The notes: a model not told the origin generated them from the sequence alone. DNA of 64,000 nt from Nocardioides immobilis (GCF_003515065.1 NZ_QXGH01000019.1:1-64000), one strand, 5' to 3'. Shown: positions 44,923-54,844, numbered from the stretch's first letter. Program-made: numbers and translations.

Positions 44923-45815
44923 GAGAGGGGCCGTTTCGTGGTCGATCGCTCTCGGCGCACTGACTCAAATGCGTGGTCGGTAGCCAACCGGCGCCTCTCC
45001 TCGGCGACGTCGAAGTCGGCCTTCGGCCACTGCGGGTCCATCGCCTCCAGCGCCTCGAGGAGCAGGTGCCCGATCGCCAGGTTGCGGTACCACTTCTTGT
45101 CGGCCGGGATCACGTGCCAGGGCGCCGCGTCGGTGTTGGTGCGCTCGATCGCGATCTCGTAGGCCTCCTGATAGGCGGGCCACCGGGCCCGCTCCGCGAG
45201 GTCGCCCGGGTTGTACTTCCAGTGCTTCGATGGATCGTCGAGCCGGGCGAGCAGCCGGGCCTTCTGCTCCTCGGCGGAGATGTGGAGCATGCACTTCACG
45301 ATGGTCGTGCCGTTGTCGACGAGGTCGGCCTCCCACGCGTTGATCGCGTCGTACCGCCGCTCGATCTCCGCCGGCGGCGCCAGCTCGCGGACCCGGCCGA
45401 TGAGGACGTCCTCGTACTGCGACCGGTCGAACACCCCGACGTAGCCGGGCGTCGGCAGCGCCTTCTCGATCCGCCACAGGAAGTCGTGCTCGCGCTCCTC
45501 CGGGGTCGGCGCCTTGAACGAGGTGATCCGCACCCCTTGGGGGTCCATCAGGCCGACCGTCGAGCGCAGCGTGCCGCCCTTCCCGGAGGTGTCCATCCCC
45601 TGCAGGATCAGCAACAGGCTGCGGCCGCCACCGGCTTTGCCCTCGGCGAAGAGCCGCTCCTGCAGGTCCGAAAGGGAGTCCCCGAGTGCCAGCAGGGCCG
45701 CCTTGCCGGTCGCCTTGTCGCCGCCGAAGCCAGGCGCTGCGTCGGTTTCGATCGCGGACAGGTCCACCGGGCCGACCGGTGGCCGGAGGCTCGCGGCGAA
45801 GGAGGCTGCGGTCAT
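44919..45815 (-). CDS. ppk2: Polyphosphate kinase 2 family protein
   Basis: A 298-residue PPK2-fold phosphotransferase that moves phosphate between polyphosphate and nucleotides. Walker A is LLLILQGMDTSGKGGTLRST, Walker B with the catalytic region is GYVGVFDRSQYEDVLIGRVR, and the lid module is LLARLDDPSKHWKYNPGDLA. One PPK2 domain of this length fits class I or III; the nucleotide (ADP or AMP) cannot be told. ATG 45815 gives the family start; the frame stays open through the next gene. GTGA overlap joins it to the HipA-like gene. Confidence 0.9.
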   Translation of the reverse strand: MTAASFAASLRPPVGPVDLSAIETDAAPGFGGDKATGKAALLALGDSLSDLQERLFAEGKAGGGRSLLLILQGMDTSGKGGTLRSTVGLMDPQGVRITSFKAPTPEEREHDFLWRIEKALPTPGYVGVFDRSQYEDVLIGRVRELAPPAEIERRYDAINAWEADLVDNGTTIVKCMLHISAEEQKARLLARLDDPSKHWKYNPGDLAERARWPAYQEAYEIAIERTNTDAAPWHVIPADKKWYRNLAIGHLLLEALEAMDPQWPKADFDVAEERRRLATDHAFESVRRERSTTKRPLS

Positions 45816-45820
45816 GGGCG

Positions 45821-46378
45821 CTATCCAAGCACCGAGGCCACCGCGATGCTGTGACCGACCATGGTCGCCACGCCGCCGTCCGGCTGCGGTTCGTCGAACC
45901 AGATGCCCTCGGTGAAGCCCACCCGCAGCAACAGCCGCCGCGAGACGACGTTGCGGTGGTCCGGGGCAGCGAAGTACGTCGTCGCGTCGGGATAGCCCGC
46001 GTGCGCCACGTCGAACCACCGGCGGAGCATCCGGGTGCCGACACCACGGTGCAGCCAAGCGACCTCGCCGACCAGGTAGTCGACGCCGATCGCGTCCGGC
46101 TCCGGCGTGAGTACGGCGAACTCCGGGTGATCGCTGATCCGGTAGTCCTGGAGGAGGCCGACCGAGCGACCGTTCGCCTCGACCACGAACATCCGCGTGG
46201 GCACCTCGCCGTCGATTCGCGGGCCGTACCGCGCCTCGATCGTCTCCAGGGTGGCCGCCTCGGCGTTCGGGAACCAGCGCGCGACATGGGGTTCGTGCCG
46301 CCACCGCAGCATGTCGCGGAGGTCGGCCCGCGTCATCGCGCGCAGTCCCACGACGAGGTCGGCCGACTCGGCGTCCAT
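45821..46378 (-). CDS. GNAT acetyltransferase, Acetyltransf_8 type
   Basis: A 185-residue acetyltransferase. It resembles AAC(6')-type and siderophore-type GNATs: LRAMTRADLRDMLRWRHEPH, VGLLQDYRISDHPEFAVLTP, GVDYLVGEVAWLHRGVGTRM (acetyl-CoA pyrophosphate loop, R/Q-x-x-G-x-G/A variant), and RNVVSRRLLLRVGFTEGIWF. The similarity to aminoglycoside acetyltransferases is at family level only and does not establish resistance. Five-base gap to ppk2. Confidence 0.85.
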   Translation of the reverse strand: MDAESADLVVGLRAMTRADLRDMLRWRHEPHVARWFPNAEAATLETIEARYGPRIDGEVPTRMFVVEANGRSVGLLQDYRISDHPEFAVLTPEPDAIGVDYLVGEVAWLHRGVGTRMLRRWFDVAHAGYPDATTYFAAPDHRNVVSRRLLLRVGFTEGIWFDEPQPDGGVATMVGHSIAVASVLG

Positions 46379-46381
46379 CCG

Positions 46382-46897
46382 TCAGTGGGCCAGTCCGCCA
46401 CGCCGGTCGACCAGCGGCGGCGTCGACGACCACGGGAAGTCGATCCACCGCTCGGTGCGGCGCCAGACGTACTCGGCGTGGATGACCGTCCACGGCTTCT
46501 CGTAGATCACCGCGGTCCGCGCCTCCGCGACGTGGTCGGCGACGAAGTCGCGCACCACCTCGAGGGTCTTGCCGGTGTCGGCGACGTCGTCGGCGATGAG
46601 CACCTTCATGCCGGTCAGGTCGATCGCGGCCGGGGTCGGCGGCAACATCATCGGTACGTCGAGGCGCTGGTCGACGCCGGTGTAGAACTCGACGTTGACC
46701 GCGCTGAGGTTCTTCACGTCGAGCGCGTAGCCGATGCCCATCGCGAGCCCGAGCCCGCCGCGGGCGACGGCGAGGACGATGTCCGGCTCGTAGCCGTCGT
46801 CGACGACCTGCTGGGCGAGCTCGCGCACCGCGGTGCCGAACAGTTCGTAGGTGAGGATCTCGCGGGCGGGGGCCTCGTCGCTCGTCACGTCGGCCAT
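46382..46897 (-). CDS. Phosphoribosyltransferase family protein
   Basis: A 171-residue type-I PRTase. The PRPP-binding motif is TGMKVLIADDVADTGKTLEV; the N-terminal YEPDIVLAVARGGLGLAMGI binds pyrophosphate. The length and the ending FPWSSTPPLVDRRGGLAH resemble Gpt-like/hypoxanthine-type enzymes annotated as purine phosphoribosyltransferase. ATG at 46897 is consistent with the family; the open frame continues antisense into neighbouring DNA. The substrate base is not determined; purine salvage is likely. Confidence 0.87.
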   Translation of the reverse strand: MADVTSDEAPAREILTYELFGTAVRELAQQVVDDGYEPDIVLAVARGGLGLAMGIGYALDVKNLSAVNVEFYTGVDQRLDVPMMLPPTPAAIDLTGMKVLIADDVADTGKTLEVVRDFVADHVAEARTAVIYEKPWTVIHAEYVWRRTERWIDFPWSSTPPLVDRRGGLAH

Positions 46898-46928
46898 TGT
46901 GCCCCGCGGCCGAGGCCGGGGGCAGGTG

Positions 46929-47453
46929 CTACTCGGCGGGAGCCTCGCGCCCGGCGGCGGCCAGCTCGTCCTTGACGACCGCGTAGGCGAGACCGGCCGA
47001 GTAGCCCTTGCGGGCGAGCAGCCCCGCCAGCCGCCGCGCAGCGGCGGTGTCGTCGACGCCGCGGAGACTGCGCAGCTTCTTGCGCACCAGCGCCCGCGCC
47101 GCCTGCTCCTCGTCGGCCGGGTCGACCTCGGCCAGCACGTCGCGGGCGGTCTCGTCGTCGACACCCTTGCGGCGCAGTTCCTGGGCCAGCGCGCTCCGGG
47201 CCAGGCCACGGGTGCGCTGCCGGCTGTCGACCCAGGAGCGGGCGAAGGCCTCGTCGTCGATCAGGCCGACCTCCTCGAACCGGTCGAGCAGCCGGCCCGC
47301 CACGTCGTCGGGGACGTTGCGGCGGGCCAGCCGCGCGGCCAGCTCGTGGCGGCTCCGGGCCTGACCGGTCAGCTGGTCGAGCAGGATCTTCCTGGCGACC
47401 GCCTCGTGGTCAGGCTCGGGCCCCAGGTCACGCTCGTCGTCAGGTTCACGCAT
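46929..47453 (-). CDS. recX: Regulatory protein RecX
   Basis: A 174-residue RecX with its three-helix repeats: KILLDQLTGQARSRHELAAR, LLDRFEEVGLIDDEAFARSW, DSRQRTRGLARSALAQELRR, ALVRKKLRSLRGVDDTAAAR and LARKGYSAGLAYAVVKDELA. It inhibits or modulates RecA filaments. GGAGGC lies three bases before the ATG at 47453. It follows recA after a 163-bp gap filled by a long hairpin. Confidence 0.93.
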   Translation of the reverse strand: MREPDDERDLGPEPDHEAVARKILLDQLTGQARSRHELAARLARRNVPDDVAGRLLDRFEEVGLIDDEAFARSWVDSRQRTRGLARSALAQELRRKGVDDETARDVLAEVDPADEEQAARALVRKKLRSLRGVDDTAAARRLAGLLARKGYSAGLAYAVVKDELAAAGREAPAE

Positions 47454-47540
47454 CGTGCCTCCGTTTGCCGCCCTTCCACCGTGCGCACAGCGAACGCCGA
47501 CCGCGCGCGCGGCAGCGTGGCGCACCGCGGGCGAAGCCCG

Positions 47541-47597
47541 CATCGTGCGGCGTCCCTGGACCGAGCGAAGCGATGGTCCGGGCGGCGCCGCACGATG
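47541..47597 (-). terminator. Long hairpin in the recA-recX gap
   Basis: CATCGTGCGGCG at 47541-47552 pairs perfectly with CGCCGCACGATG at 47586-47597, with an inner GGACC/GGTCC stem (47558-47562/47575-47579). A smaller GCGGGC-GAA-GCCCGC hairpin adjoins at 47528-47542. In other bacteria partial termination between recA and recX keeps RecX low; this hairpin is placed to do that. Confidence 0.65.
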
Positions 47598-47616
47598 GTG
47601 CGACACGCTCGCGCCA

Positions 47617-48666
<1,050 letters not shown>

Positions 48667-48837
48667 GTCCTCACGTCCTTCGTCTGGTGATCGGGCCAGG
48701 TACATCGGCGACGCTAGGGCGAGGGTCCGACACAGCCTGATCAGCCGCGTCGGAGCTGTGGAGAACCCCGCCGGTACGTCGTACCTGTGGACGCCAGGTG
48801 GCTCGCACCACCCGGTCGTCGTACGAGAAAACCTAGC

Positions 48838-48852
48838 CGAACACCTGTTCGA
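48838..48852 (-). promoter_or_regulatory. LexA-binding SOS box of recA
   Basis: CGAACACCTGTTCGA fits the actinobacterial SOS box (CGAAC-N4-GTTCG) perfectly. On the minus strand AGGTT/TAGGTT at 48835-48830 follows directly and could be the -10 region. The site is 172 bp before the recA start. The 48667-48858 gap holds nothing else I recognise. Confidence 0.85.
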
Positions 48853-48858
48853 AGAGGT

Positions 48859-50141
48859 TCAGGTGGTGCGGCGTGTCGCGTTCGCCACCTGCGCGCGGGC
48901 GGCGCAGCCGGCCACGCCGAACGCCAGGGCCAGCGTGACCAGCGCCAGCACCGGGTAGCCGGCGATGTCGACGACCAGCCCGGCCAGCGCACCCGCCGAC
49001 GCCGCGGTGAGGCCCATGACCAGGTCGGAGGAGCCCTGCACGTCGGTGCGGGCCTCCAGCGGGGCGTGCTCGGCGACCATCGTCGACGCCGACACCATCG
49101 CCAGCGACCAGCCGACGCCCAGCAGGAACAGGCCGGCGGTGACCTGCCAGGACATGCCCTCCGGGGACGAGGCGCACAGAAGCAGGGCGAGCACCAGCAC
49201 GAAGCCGCCCACGCCGAGCACCAGCGGCCGGCCCAGCCGGTCGGCGAGCATCCCGACGAGCGGTGAGAACGCGAACATCCCGAGGACGTGGACGCTGATC
49301 ACGATGCCGATGACATCGAGCTCGGCGCCGCCGTGCTGCATGTGGAGCGGCGTCATCACCATCACGCTGATCATGGTGGCGTGGGCGAGCGCCAGGCCCG
49401 CGATCGCGAAGCCGATCACCGGCCGCTCACGCACGGCCTGCCACGCCCGGGACGCCGACGAGCCCGCCGCGACGTGACCGACGTTGACCTCGCCCGCGCG
49501 CTCGCGCGCGACGAGGAGCGGGTCGGGACGCAGCATCAGGAACGCGATCAGCGCGGCCGCGAGCATGCCGAAGGCGCCGATGGCGAACGGCCCGGTGAGC
49601 TCCGGGATGTTCACCGCGTCGGCGAACGCGCCTGACGGGCCGGTGAGGTTCGGCCCGAGGACGGCGCCGATCGTCGTCGCCCACACCACCACCGACAGGG
49701 AACGGCCCCGATTGCTGTCGTCGGCGAGGTCGGTCGCGGCGAACCGGGCGGCGCTGTTGGCCGATGTCCCGGCGCCGAGCAGGACGGCGCCGACGAGCAG
49801 GAGCAGCATCGAGCCGACCACGCCGGCGAGTACGGCGAGGCCACCGCCGGCCGCGCCGAGCAGGTAGCCCGTCGTCAGCCCGATCCGGCGCCCGCGCCGC
49901 GCCATCACCGCCGCGAGCAGGAACGAGATGACGGCGGCGCCAGCACCTGCGCGGTCTGCGCGAGGCCGGACAGCGCCTCGGAGCCGGAGAGGTCCTTGGC
50001 CAGCAGGGAGGCAGTGGCGATGCCGATGGTGATGCCGAGGGCGCCGACCGCCTGGGTCAGCACGAGCACCCGCACCGTCCGGCGCTGGATCAGGTCGAGG
50101 TCACCGGCCCGCTCCACCGGGGTGGGCGTGGGCGCTGTCAT
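48859..50141 (-). pseudogene. MFS transporter, interrupted by a one-base frameshift
   Basis: A major facilitator protein of about 427 residues split over two frames. The first part (ATG 50141) has LIQRRTVRVLVLTQAVGALG to ALSGLAQTAQVLA. The second has AAVISFLLAAVMARRGRRIG, with the MFS signature between helices 2 and 3, and continues through about ten helices to the end at 48859. The join needs one extra base: GTGCTGGCGCC on the coding strand should be GTGCTGGGCGCC, at about 49940-49942. Otherwise the gene is intact, so it is a recent lesion or a sequencing error. The start overlaps the DUF3046 gene. Substrate unknown. Confidence 0.85.
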
Positions 50142-50332
50142 CGCTCGCTCGCCGGCAGCTCGATGGTCTGCCAGACGGCCGCCCAGACCTCCTTCGGCGA
50201 CACCCCTGCTTCCAGCGCCTCGACCGGCGTGCGGTGGCCGAGGTCGCCGATCACCTGCTGCTGTGCCCAGGTGCGGGAGTAGGCGGACCCGAGGTGGTGG
50301 TCGAGCCGCGCCCAGAGCTCGGTGTGTCTCAT
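50138..50332 (-). CDS. DUF3046 protein
   Basis: A 64-residue helical protein: MRHTELWARLDHHLGSAYSR, TWAQQQVIGDLGHRTPVEAL and EAGVSPKEVWAAVWQTIELP, matching DUF3046, which is typically found near recA and recX in actinobacteria. It has four-base overlaps on both sides. Function unknown. Confidence 0.9.
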   Translation of the reverse strand: MRHTELWARLDHHLGSAYSRTWAQQQVIGDLGHRTPVEALEAGVSPKEVWAAVWQTIELPASER

Positions 50333-50871
50333 GGAGCGTCGACCCAGCGCACGTCCCACAGGTGGTGCACCACGTCGTGGAGGTGGTAGCGGCCGAGGGA
50401 CTCGACCGTGAAGACGGCGCCGTTGCTCCGGCGCCCGGGACGCTGCCACTCCTCCCCCGCCACACCGTCGTACGCCGAGGCGACCTCGTCGGCCGCCGCC
50501 AGCACCTCGGGCGCCACCTGGGCGGGGTCCTGCAGGTCGTAGCGCTCGGCGAGCGCGGTCTCGTCCTGGTCCCAGTTGGCGAAGGTCGGGTCGTCCTCGC
50601 TGAGCATCAGCCCCACGCGCCCGAAGAACATCCGGTGCACGTCGCGCACGTGCGCGGCGTACTCCGTCGGCGACCACACCGTCGGCTCGGGTCGCTGGGT
50701 CGCCTCCGGCGCGGCGAGCACCCGCTGCCACGCGGCCGCGTTGTCGCGGATCATCGCGCCGAGGTCGACGCGCTCGATCGCACCCGCGTCGAACCCGCAC
50801 TCAGCGCACGGGCGGTCGAGGACCCAGGTCCAGTCCTTGGTGTCAGGGGCAATCTCAGCGGGGGAGCTCAC
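50329..50871 (-). CDS. DinB-family protein (maleylpyruvate-isomerase-like fold)
   Basis: A 180-residue four-helix protein with WTWVLDRPCAECGFDAGAIE, PTEYAAHVRDVHRMFFGRVG and LGRYHLHDVVHHLWDVRWVD. The His positions match the metal triad of DinB/MDMPI proteins, which include thiol-dependent S-transferases in thiol-cofactor pathways. The extra CxxC (CAEC) near the N-terminus is shared by actinobacterial members. GTG at 50871 is favoured; the frame is open into the divergent phospholipase gene. Activity unknown. Confidence 0.82.
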   Translation of the reverse strand: MSSPAEIAPDTKDWTWVLDRPCAECGFDAGAIERVDLGAMIRDNAAAWQRVLAAPEATQRPEPTVWSPTEYAAHVRDVHRMFFGRVGLMLSEDDPTFANWDQDETALAERYDLQDPAQVAPEVLAAADEVASAYDGVAGEEWQRPGRRSNGAVFTVESLGRYHLHDVVHHLWDVRWVDAP

Positions 50872-50995
50872 CGCGCCATCCTGCCAAGCCGCGCCGACAC
50901 TCGCAGCCGAAATCCCCGCCACCGAGCCACGATCCCCTGCCAACCTGCTGATGCGACCCGTGGACGATCGCTCCCGCGGCTGCGAGCCTGGGCAG

Positions 50996-52453
50996 GTGAG
51001 CGACTGGTTCCTTCCCACCGCCGAGCGTGCCTGGACCTCGGGCAACGTCGTGGTGCCGCACGTGCACGGAGCCAACTACTTCGCCCGGCTGCTGGAGGTC
51101 GTCGGCGCGACCGAGCCCGGGGACCGGATCTTCCTGACCGACTGGCGCGGCGACTCCGACGAGCGGATGACGGAGGACGGTCCGACCGTCGGGGAGCTCC
51201 TGGCGTCGGCTTCGCGGCGCGGCGTCGAGGTCCGGGCGCTCCTGTGGCGCTCGCACCCGGGAATGCTCAACACCGAGGAGAACGACCACCTCGGCGCGAT
51301 CATCAACGAGAGCGGCGGCGAGGCGCTCCTCGACGAGAGAGTGCGGCGCGGCGGGTCGCACCACCAGAAGCTGTTCGTCGTACGACGGAAGGGGCGGCCG
51401 GAGGAGGACGTCGCGTTCGTCGGTGGCATCGACCTCTGTCACGGTCGCCGGGACGACGCCGAGCACGCCGGTGATCCCCAGGCTCCACCGCTGGACAAGC
51501 GGTACGGTCCGACCCCGCCCTGGCACGACGCCATGGCGGAGATCCGCGGACCCGCAGTCGCCCACGTCCTCGACACGTTCGCGGAGCGCTGGGACGACCC
51601 CACGCCGCTCGACCACCGCAACCCCTACCGCGCGATCCAGCACCGGCTGGTCAAGATGCCGCGGCACCCCGAGCAGCTGCCGGAGCGATGGGACCCGCCA
51701 CCCGAGGTCGGCTCGCACCTGGTGCAGATCCTGCGCACCTATCCGGCCAAGCGGCCGGCGTACCCCTTCGCGCCCGAGGGCGAGCGCACGATCGCAGCGG
51801 GCTACTCGCGGGCCTTCACGCGGGCCAAGCGGCTGATCTACGTCGAGGACCAGTACTTCTGGTCCGGCCTCGTGGCCGCCGCCCTGGCCGATGCGCTGCG
51901 ACGCGAGCCGGAGCTGCAGGTGATCGCCGTCGTGCCCCGCTACCCGGAGGAGGACAACAGGCTCAGCGGACCACCGATGATCTACGGGCAGCGACGGGCG
52001 TGGGAGGCGCTCCACGAGGCGGGCGGCGACCGGTTCGCGATGTTCGACCTCGAGAACGCCGCTGGGACGCCGATCTACGTGCACGCGAAGGTGTGCGTGG
52101 TCGACGACCGCTGGATGACCATCGGCTCAGACAACCTCAACCTGCGCTCCTGGACCCACGACTCCGAGCTCACGTGCGCGGTGGTCGACCCCGACGGCGA
52201 CCTCCCGCGCACTGTCCGGGCGTCGCTGTGGGCCGAGCACCTCGGCCTCCCGGAGGACGACGCGCGACTGTCGGACGTAGGCGGCGCGGTGGACCTGTGG
52301 ACCGATCGCGTCGGCGCCCCGGGCAGCCGCATCCGGCAGCACGTGCCCGCTCTCCTGCCGCGTCGCACCCGGCTGTGGGCACGTGCGGCGTACCGAACGC
52401 TCTACGACCCGGACGGCAGGCCACGGAGCCTTCGCGGCACGACACGCTTCTGA
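50996..52453 (+). CDS. Phospholipase D-like protein
   Basis: A 485-residue PLD-superfamily protein with two HKD sites. The first is GGSHHQKLFVVRRKG, where H-x-K is followed by an acidic residue further on, and FVGGIDLCHG. The second is GTPIYVHAKVCVVDDRWMTI with GSDNLNLRSW, the complete HxKxxxxD-x6-GS-x-N. PFAPEGERTIAAGYSRAFTR then LIYVEDQYFW is typical of bacterial PLD rather than cardiolipin synthase. GTG 50996 is preferred, with GAGCCT ending six bases upstream (leaderless pattern); in-frame ATG 50951 is an alternative. No signal peptide seen. Confidence 0.88.
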   Translation: MSDWFLPTAERAWTSGNVVVPHVHGANYFARLLEVVGATEPGDRIFLTDWRGDSDERMTEDGPTVGELLASASRRGVEVRALLWRSHPGMLNTEENDHLGAIINESGGEALLDERVRRGGSHHQKLFVVRRKGRPEEDVAFVGGIDLCHGRRDDAEHAGDPQAPPLDKRYGPTPPWHDAMAEIRGPAVAHVLDTFAERWDDPTPLDHRNPYRAIQHRLVKMPRHPEQLPERWDPPPEVGSHLVQILRTYPAKRPAYPFAPEGERTIAAGYSRAFTRAKRLIYVEDQYFWSGLVAAALADALRREPELQVIAVVPRYPEEDNRLSGPPMIYGQRRAWEALHEAGGDRFAMFDLENAAGTPIYVHAKVCVVDDRWMTIGSDNLNLRSWTHDSELTCAVVDPDGDLPRTVRASLWAEHLGLPEDDARLSDVGGAVDLWTDRVGAPGSRIRQHVPALLPRRTRLWARAAYRTLYDPDGRPRSLRGTTRF

Positions 52454-52471
52454 GCCGGGCAGGGCCCTCCC

Positions 52472-52873
52472 CTACTGCTCGGGCAGTTCCTCCGGATCCT
52501 CTTTCCGCTCCGCCCGACGAGCCTGCTCTCGAATCCGGTTGCTGGCCACGCCGGTGAAGATCACGCTGACCACCACGCCCGCCACCACCACGCCCACCGC
52601 GATCGGCGCCATCAACGCCAGCTCCTCGGGGCTCTTCAGAACCACGCCGCACAGGTAGACGCTCAACCCGACGGTCAGGAGCAGGAAGCCGATCCGCTTC
52701 TCCGCCAACAGCTGCGCGTGCGTGGACTGAGCGTCCGGCTCGCCGAGGGCCGCGCCCTCCTCCCCGGCGTCCTCACGCAGCTCGACGATCGACTCGGCGT
52801 TGTGGGCATGGGCGAGGACGCCCGCGCCCACGAGGTCCAACGCCACCCCGCTGGCAAGGAGCACTTCGGTCAT
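52472..52873 (-). CDS. Small membrane protein, function unknown
   Basis: A 133-residue protein with an N-terminal hydrophobic stretch (VLLASGVALDLVGAGVLAHA), two more helices (IGFLLLTVGLSVYLCGVVL and APIAVGVVVAGVVVSVIFTG) and a charged C-terminus. ATG 52873 or GTG 52882 are both possible starts. No motif is recognised. Divergent from the next gene. Confidence 0.6.
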   Translation of the reverse strand: MTEVLLASGVALDLVGAGVLAHAHNAESIVELREDAGEEGAALGEPDAQSTHAQLLAEKRIGFLLLTVGLSVYLCGVVLKSPEELALMAPIAVGVVVAGVVVSVIFTGVASNRIREQARRAERKEDPEELPEQ

Positions 52874-53046
52874 CAGACTCACGGCGCATCGATACCCCCG
52901 CCCGCGCGTAGTACCCGCCCCATCGCCCAGGTCCGCTGATCTGCGCCGCGCACCTTGCATCCGCCACCCGATGTCGAGAAGTGTCGACCCGCTCCGTCTT
53001 GGTTGCGAGAGCGGCGCATCGGGCGTCGCCGACGAAAGGAGTGGTC

Positions 53047-53535
53047 ATGAACGTCGCCGAGGTCTTCGCCAAGCCGATCTCCCAGGAGCTGCTCGACGGG
53101 CCCGCGCCCGCGCGGTTCGCCTACACCGGCCGGGACGGCGGGCCCCGCGTGGTGCCGGTGGCGTTCTGGTGGGACGGGACCCACGTGCAGGCCTTCACCG
53201 TGCCCAGGTCCGCCAAGGTGGCCGCTCTCCGGGAGGACCCGCGGGTCGCCATCACGATCGACACCCAGGGCCAGTGGCCGCCGCGCGCCCTCCTCATCCG
53301 TGGGGAAGCGACGGTCGACATCGTCGACGGCGTGCCGACCGAGTACGTCGAAGGGTCCCGCAAGGTCACGCCTGACGACCAGATGGAGGCGTGGGAGGCC
53401 GGCGTGCGTGGGCTCTACCAGCAGATGGCCCGGATCACGATCACCCCGAAGTGGGCCAAGCTCCTCGACTTCGAGACCACGATCCCCCAGGCGGTGGAGG
53501 ACCTGATCACCGAGGCGTCGGGACCGCGCGCCTAG
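53047..53535 (+). CDS. Pyridoxamine-5'-phosphate oxidase-fold protein
   Basis: A 162-residue split-barrel flavin- or F420-binding protein: LLDGPAPARFAYTGRDGGPR VVPVAFWWDG, TVPRSAKVAALREDPRVAIT and PPRALLIRGEATVDIVDGVP. The family includes FMN, F420 and heme proteins with diverse activities, so none is assigned. AAAGGAG precedes ATG 53047. Confidence 0.85.
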   Translation: MNVAEVFAKPISQELLDGPAPARFAYTGRDGGPRVVPVAFWWDGTHVQAFTVPRSAKVAALREDPRVAITIDTQGQWPPRALLIRGEATVDIVDGVPTEYVEGSRKVTPDDQMEAWEAGVRGLYQQMARITITPKWAKLLDFETTIPQAVEDLITEASGPRA

Positions 53536-53541
53536 TCGCGA

Positions 53542-53580
53542 CCGGCAGCGCTCACGACGGCACGTAGCGGTCGCTGCCGG
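53542..53580. terminator. Hairpin between convergent genes
   Basis: CCGGCAGCG at 53542-53550 pairs with CGCTGCCGG at 53572-53580 across 21 bases. It spans the gap between the PNPOx-fold gene and the 3' end of the phospholipase-like gene and could terminate transcription from either side. Confidence 0.4.
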
Positions 53581-54709
53581 CGATGATCCGCTCGATCTCC
53601 GCCTTCAGGTGGACGGCGAGATCGCGGCACGGGTTCGCGGCGACGTCGATCCCCTCGACCTCGGCGTGCACCGAGCCGAGGACGAAGATGTTCTCGTCGT
53701 TGTACTCGTTCGCCGGTGCGGTGTAGTTGAAGCTGCCCGCCACGACGATCTGCTCGTCGATCACCATGAGCTTGTGGTGCAGCTTGCGCAGGTTGGCGAA
53801 GGCGCCGGCCTTGCGGGGGACGTAGAGCTCGATGTTCGGGTGCACCAGCCAGGACGGCGCGGCCCAGTCCTGCTTCGCCTGCGCCGGGTCCAGTGCCCCC
53901 TTGATCTTCATCCCGCCGCGCGCGAGGGCGAGCATCGCGTCGTCGATGCCGGAGGATCCGGCGAAGGTGAAGATCGCGAAGTAGATCTCCTTGGTGCCCT
54001 TGAGCATCTGCTTGACGATCTCGAGCTCGGGGGTGTGGTCGGGCGCGAAGAGGATCTTGACCGGCACTCCGGCGAGGTCGTAGACGCTCGGGACGTCGCC
54101 GTGCAGCCCGCGACCGAAGGATCCCCGGCGCAGCTGCTCGACCTCGAACTCGTACTGGCGGCAGACGTACGCGTTGCGGAACACGAACACGTGGTTGAGG
54201 TTCTTGTGCGTGTCGGTGTCGGTGAAGTTCGCCGACCCGGTCAGCAGGGCCGAGGTCGCGGTGGACTTCCCGTCGTAGTCACGCAGGATGAACTTCTGGT
54301 GGAAGATCTTGGGGTTGTAGTCACCCCGGACCTGGACGTCCGAGCGCAGCAGCGCGGACAGGATCCGCCGGTTGGGCGCGAGCTCGGTGTCGTCCTCCGC
54401 CCACTGCACCCGGCGAAGCGCCTGCTCGGACGTCTCACCGGGCTTCGGCGTCGGTTGCTTCGGCGGGTTGCCCACCAGCGGGGTGCGGAGGTAGTCCTGC
54501 TCGAGGAACAGCTCGACGCGGACCCCTCGCCAGCTGGCGTCGAGGAGCGCCTGGGCGATCGTCTCGTTGTCGAGCTCCTGGACAGCCACGCTCAGCGTCG
54601 ACCGCGCCGCCGCGATGAAGTCGACGATCACCCGCTCCAGGTCGTCCGCCGCACCCAGCTCCTGCGGGCCGACGTACGCCTCGATCTTGCCGTCCGCGAA
54701 CTGAGCCAT
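53552..54709 (-). CDS. Phospholipase D-like domain protein
   Basis: A 385-residue protein with two PLD-like domains. The HKD sites are KIFHQKFILRDYDG with LLTGSANFTD, and KLHHKLMVIDEQIVVAGSFN with YTAPANEYNDEN. The order and spacing resemble PLDc_2 proteins such as nucleases of the Nuc/FAM83 type rather than lipid synthases. It is unrelated in detail to the PLD at 50996. ATG 54709 is favoured by the MAQFADGKIEAYVGPQELGA start; the open frame upstream overlaps the divergent gene. No export signal is visible. Confidence 0.85.
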   Translation of the reverse strand: MAQFADGKIEAYVGPQELGAADDLERVIVDFIAAARSTLSVAVQELDNETIAQALLDASWRGVRVELFLEQDYLRTPLVGNPPKQPTPKPGETSEQALRRVQWAEDDTELAPNRRILSALLRSDVQVRGDYNPKIFHQKFILRDYDGKSTATSALLTGSANFTDTDTHKNLNHVFVFRNAYVCRQYEFEVEQLRRGSFGRGLHGDVPSVYDLAGVPVKILFAPDHTPELEIVKQMLKGTKEIYFAIFTFAGSSGIDDAMLALARGGMKIKGALDPAQAKQDWAAPSWLVHPNIELYVPRKAGAFANLRKLHHKLMVIDEQIVVAGSFNYTAPANEYNDENIFVLGSVHAEVEGIDVAANPCRDLAVHLKAEIERIIAGSDRYVPS

Positions 54710-54844
54710 CGGTGTCCCCTGGATCGCTTGTGCCGTCCATCCCAGTGAGTCCCGAGTGCTTCCACGATCCTCTCGGGGAACGGTCGCGACAACGGGGCTA
54801 ACCCTGGAAATGCGTCCGCACAAGGGAGACGCCAGGATGGGGCC

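Noticed and set aside
45821..46378. GNAT protein as an aminoglycoside-resistance gene
   Set aside because: Similarity to AAC(6') is at family level only. The chromosomal housekeeping context and lack of mobile signals give no support for resistance.
50576..50995. N-terminal extension of the phospholipase D-like protein
   Set aside because: The frame is open to 50576, but that part is antisense to the DinB-family gene and unlike any PLD; GTG at 50996 fits the domain boundary.
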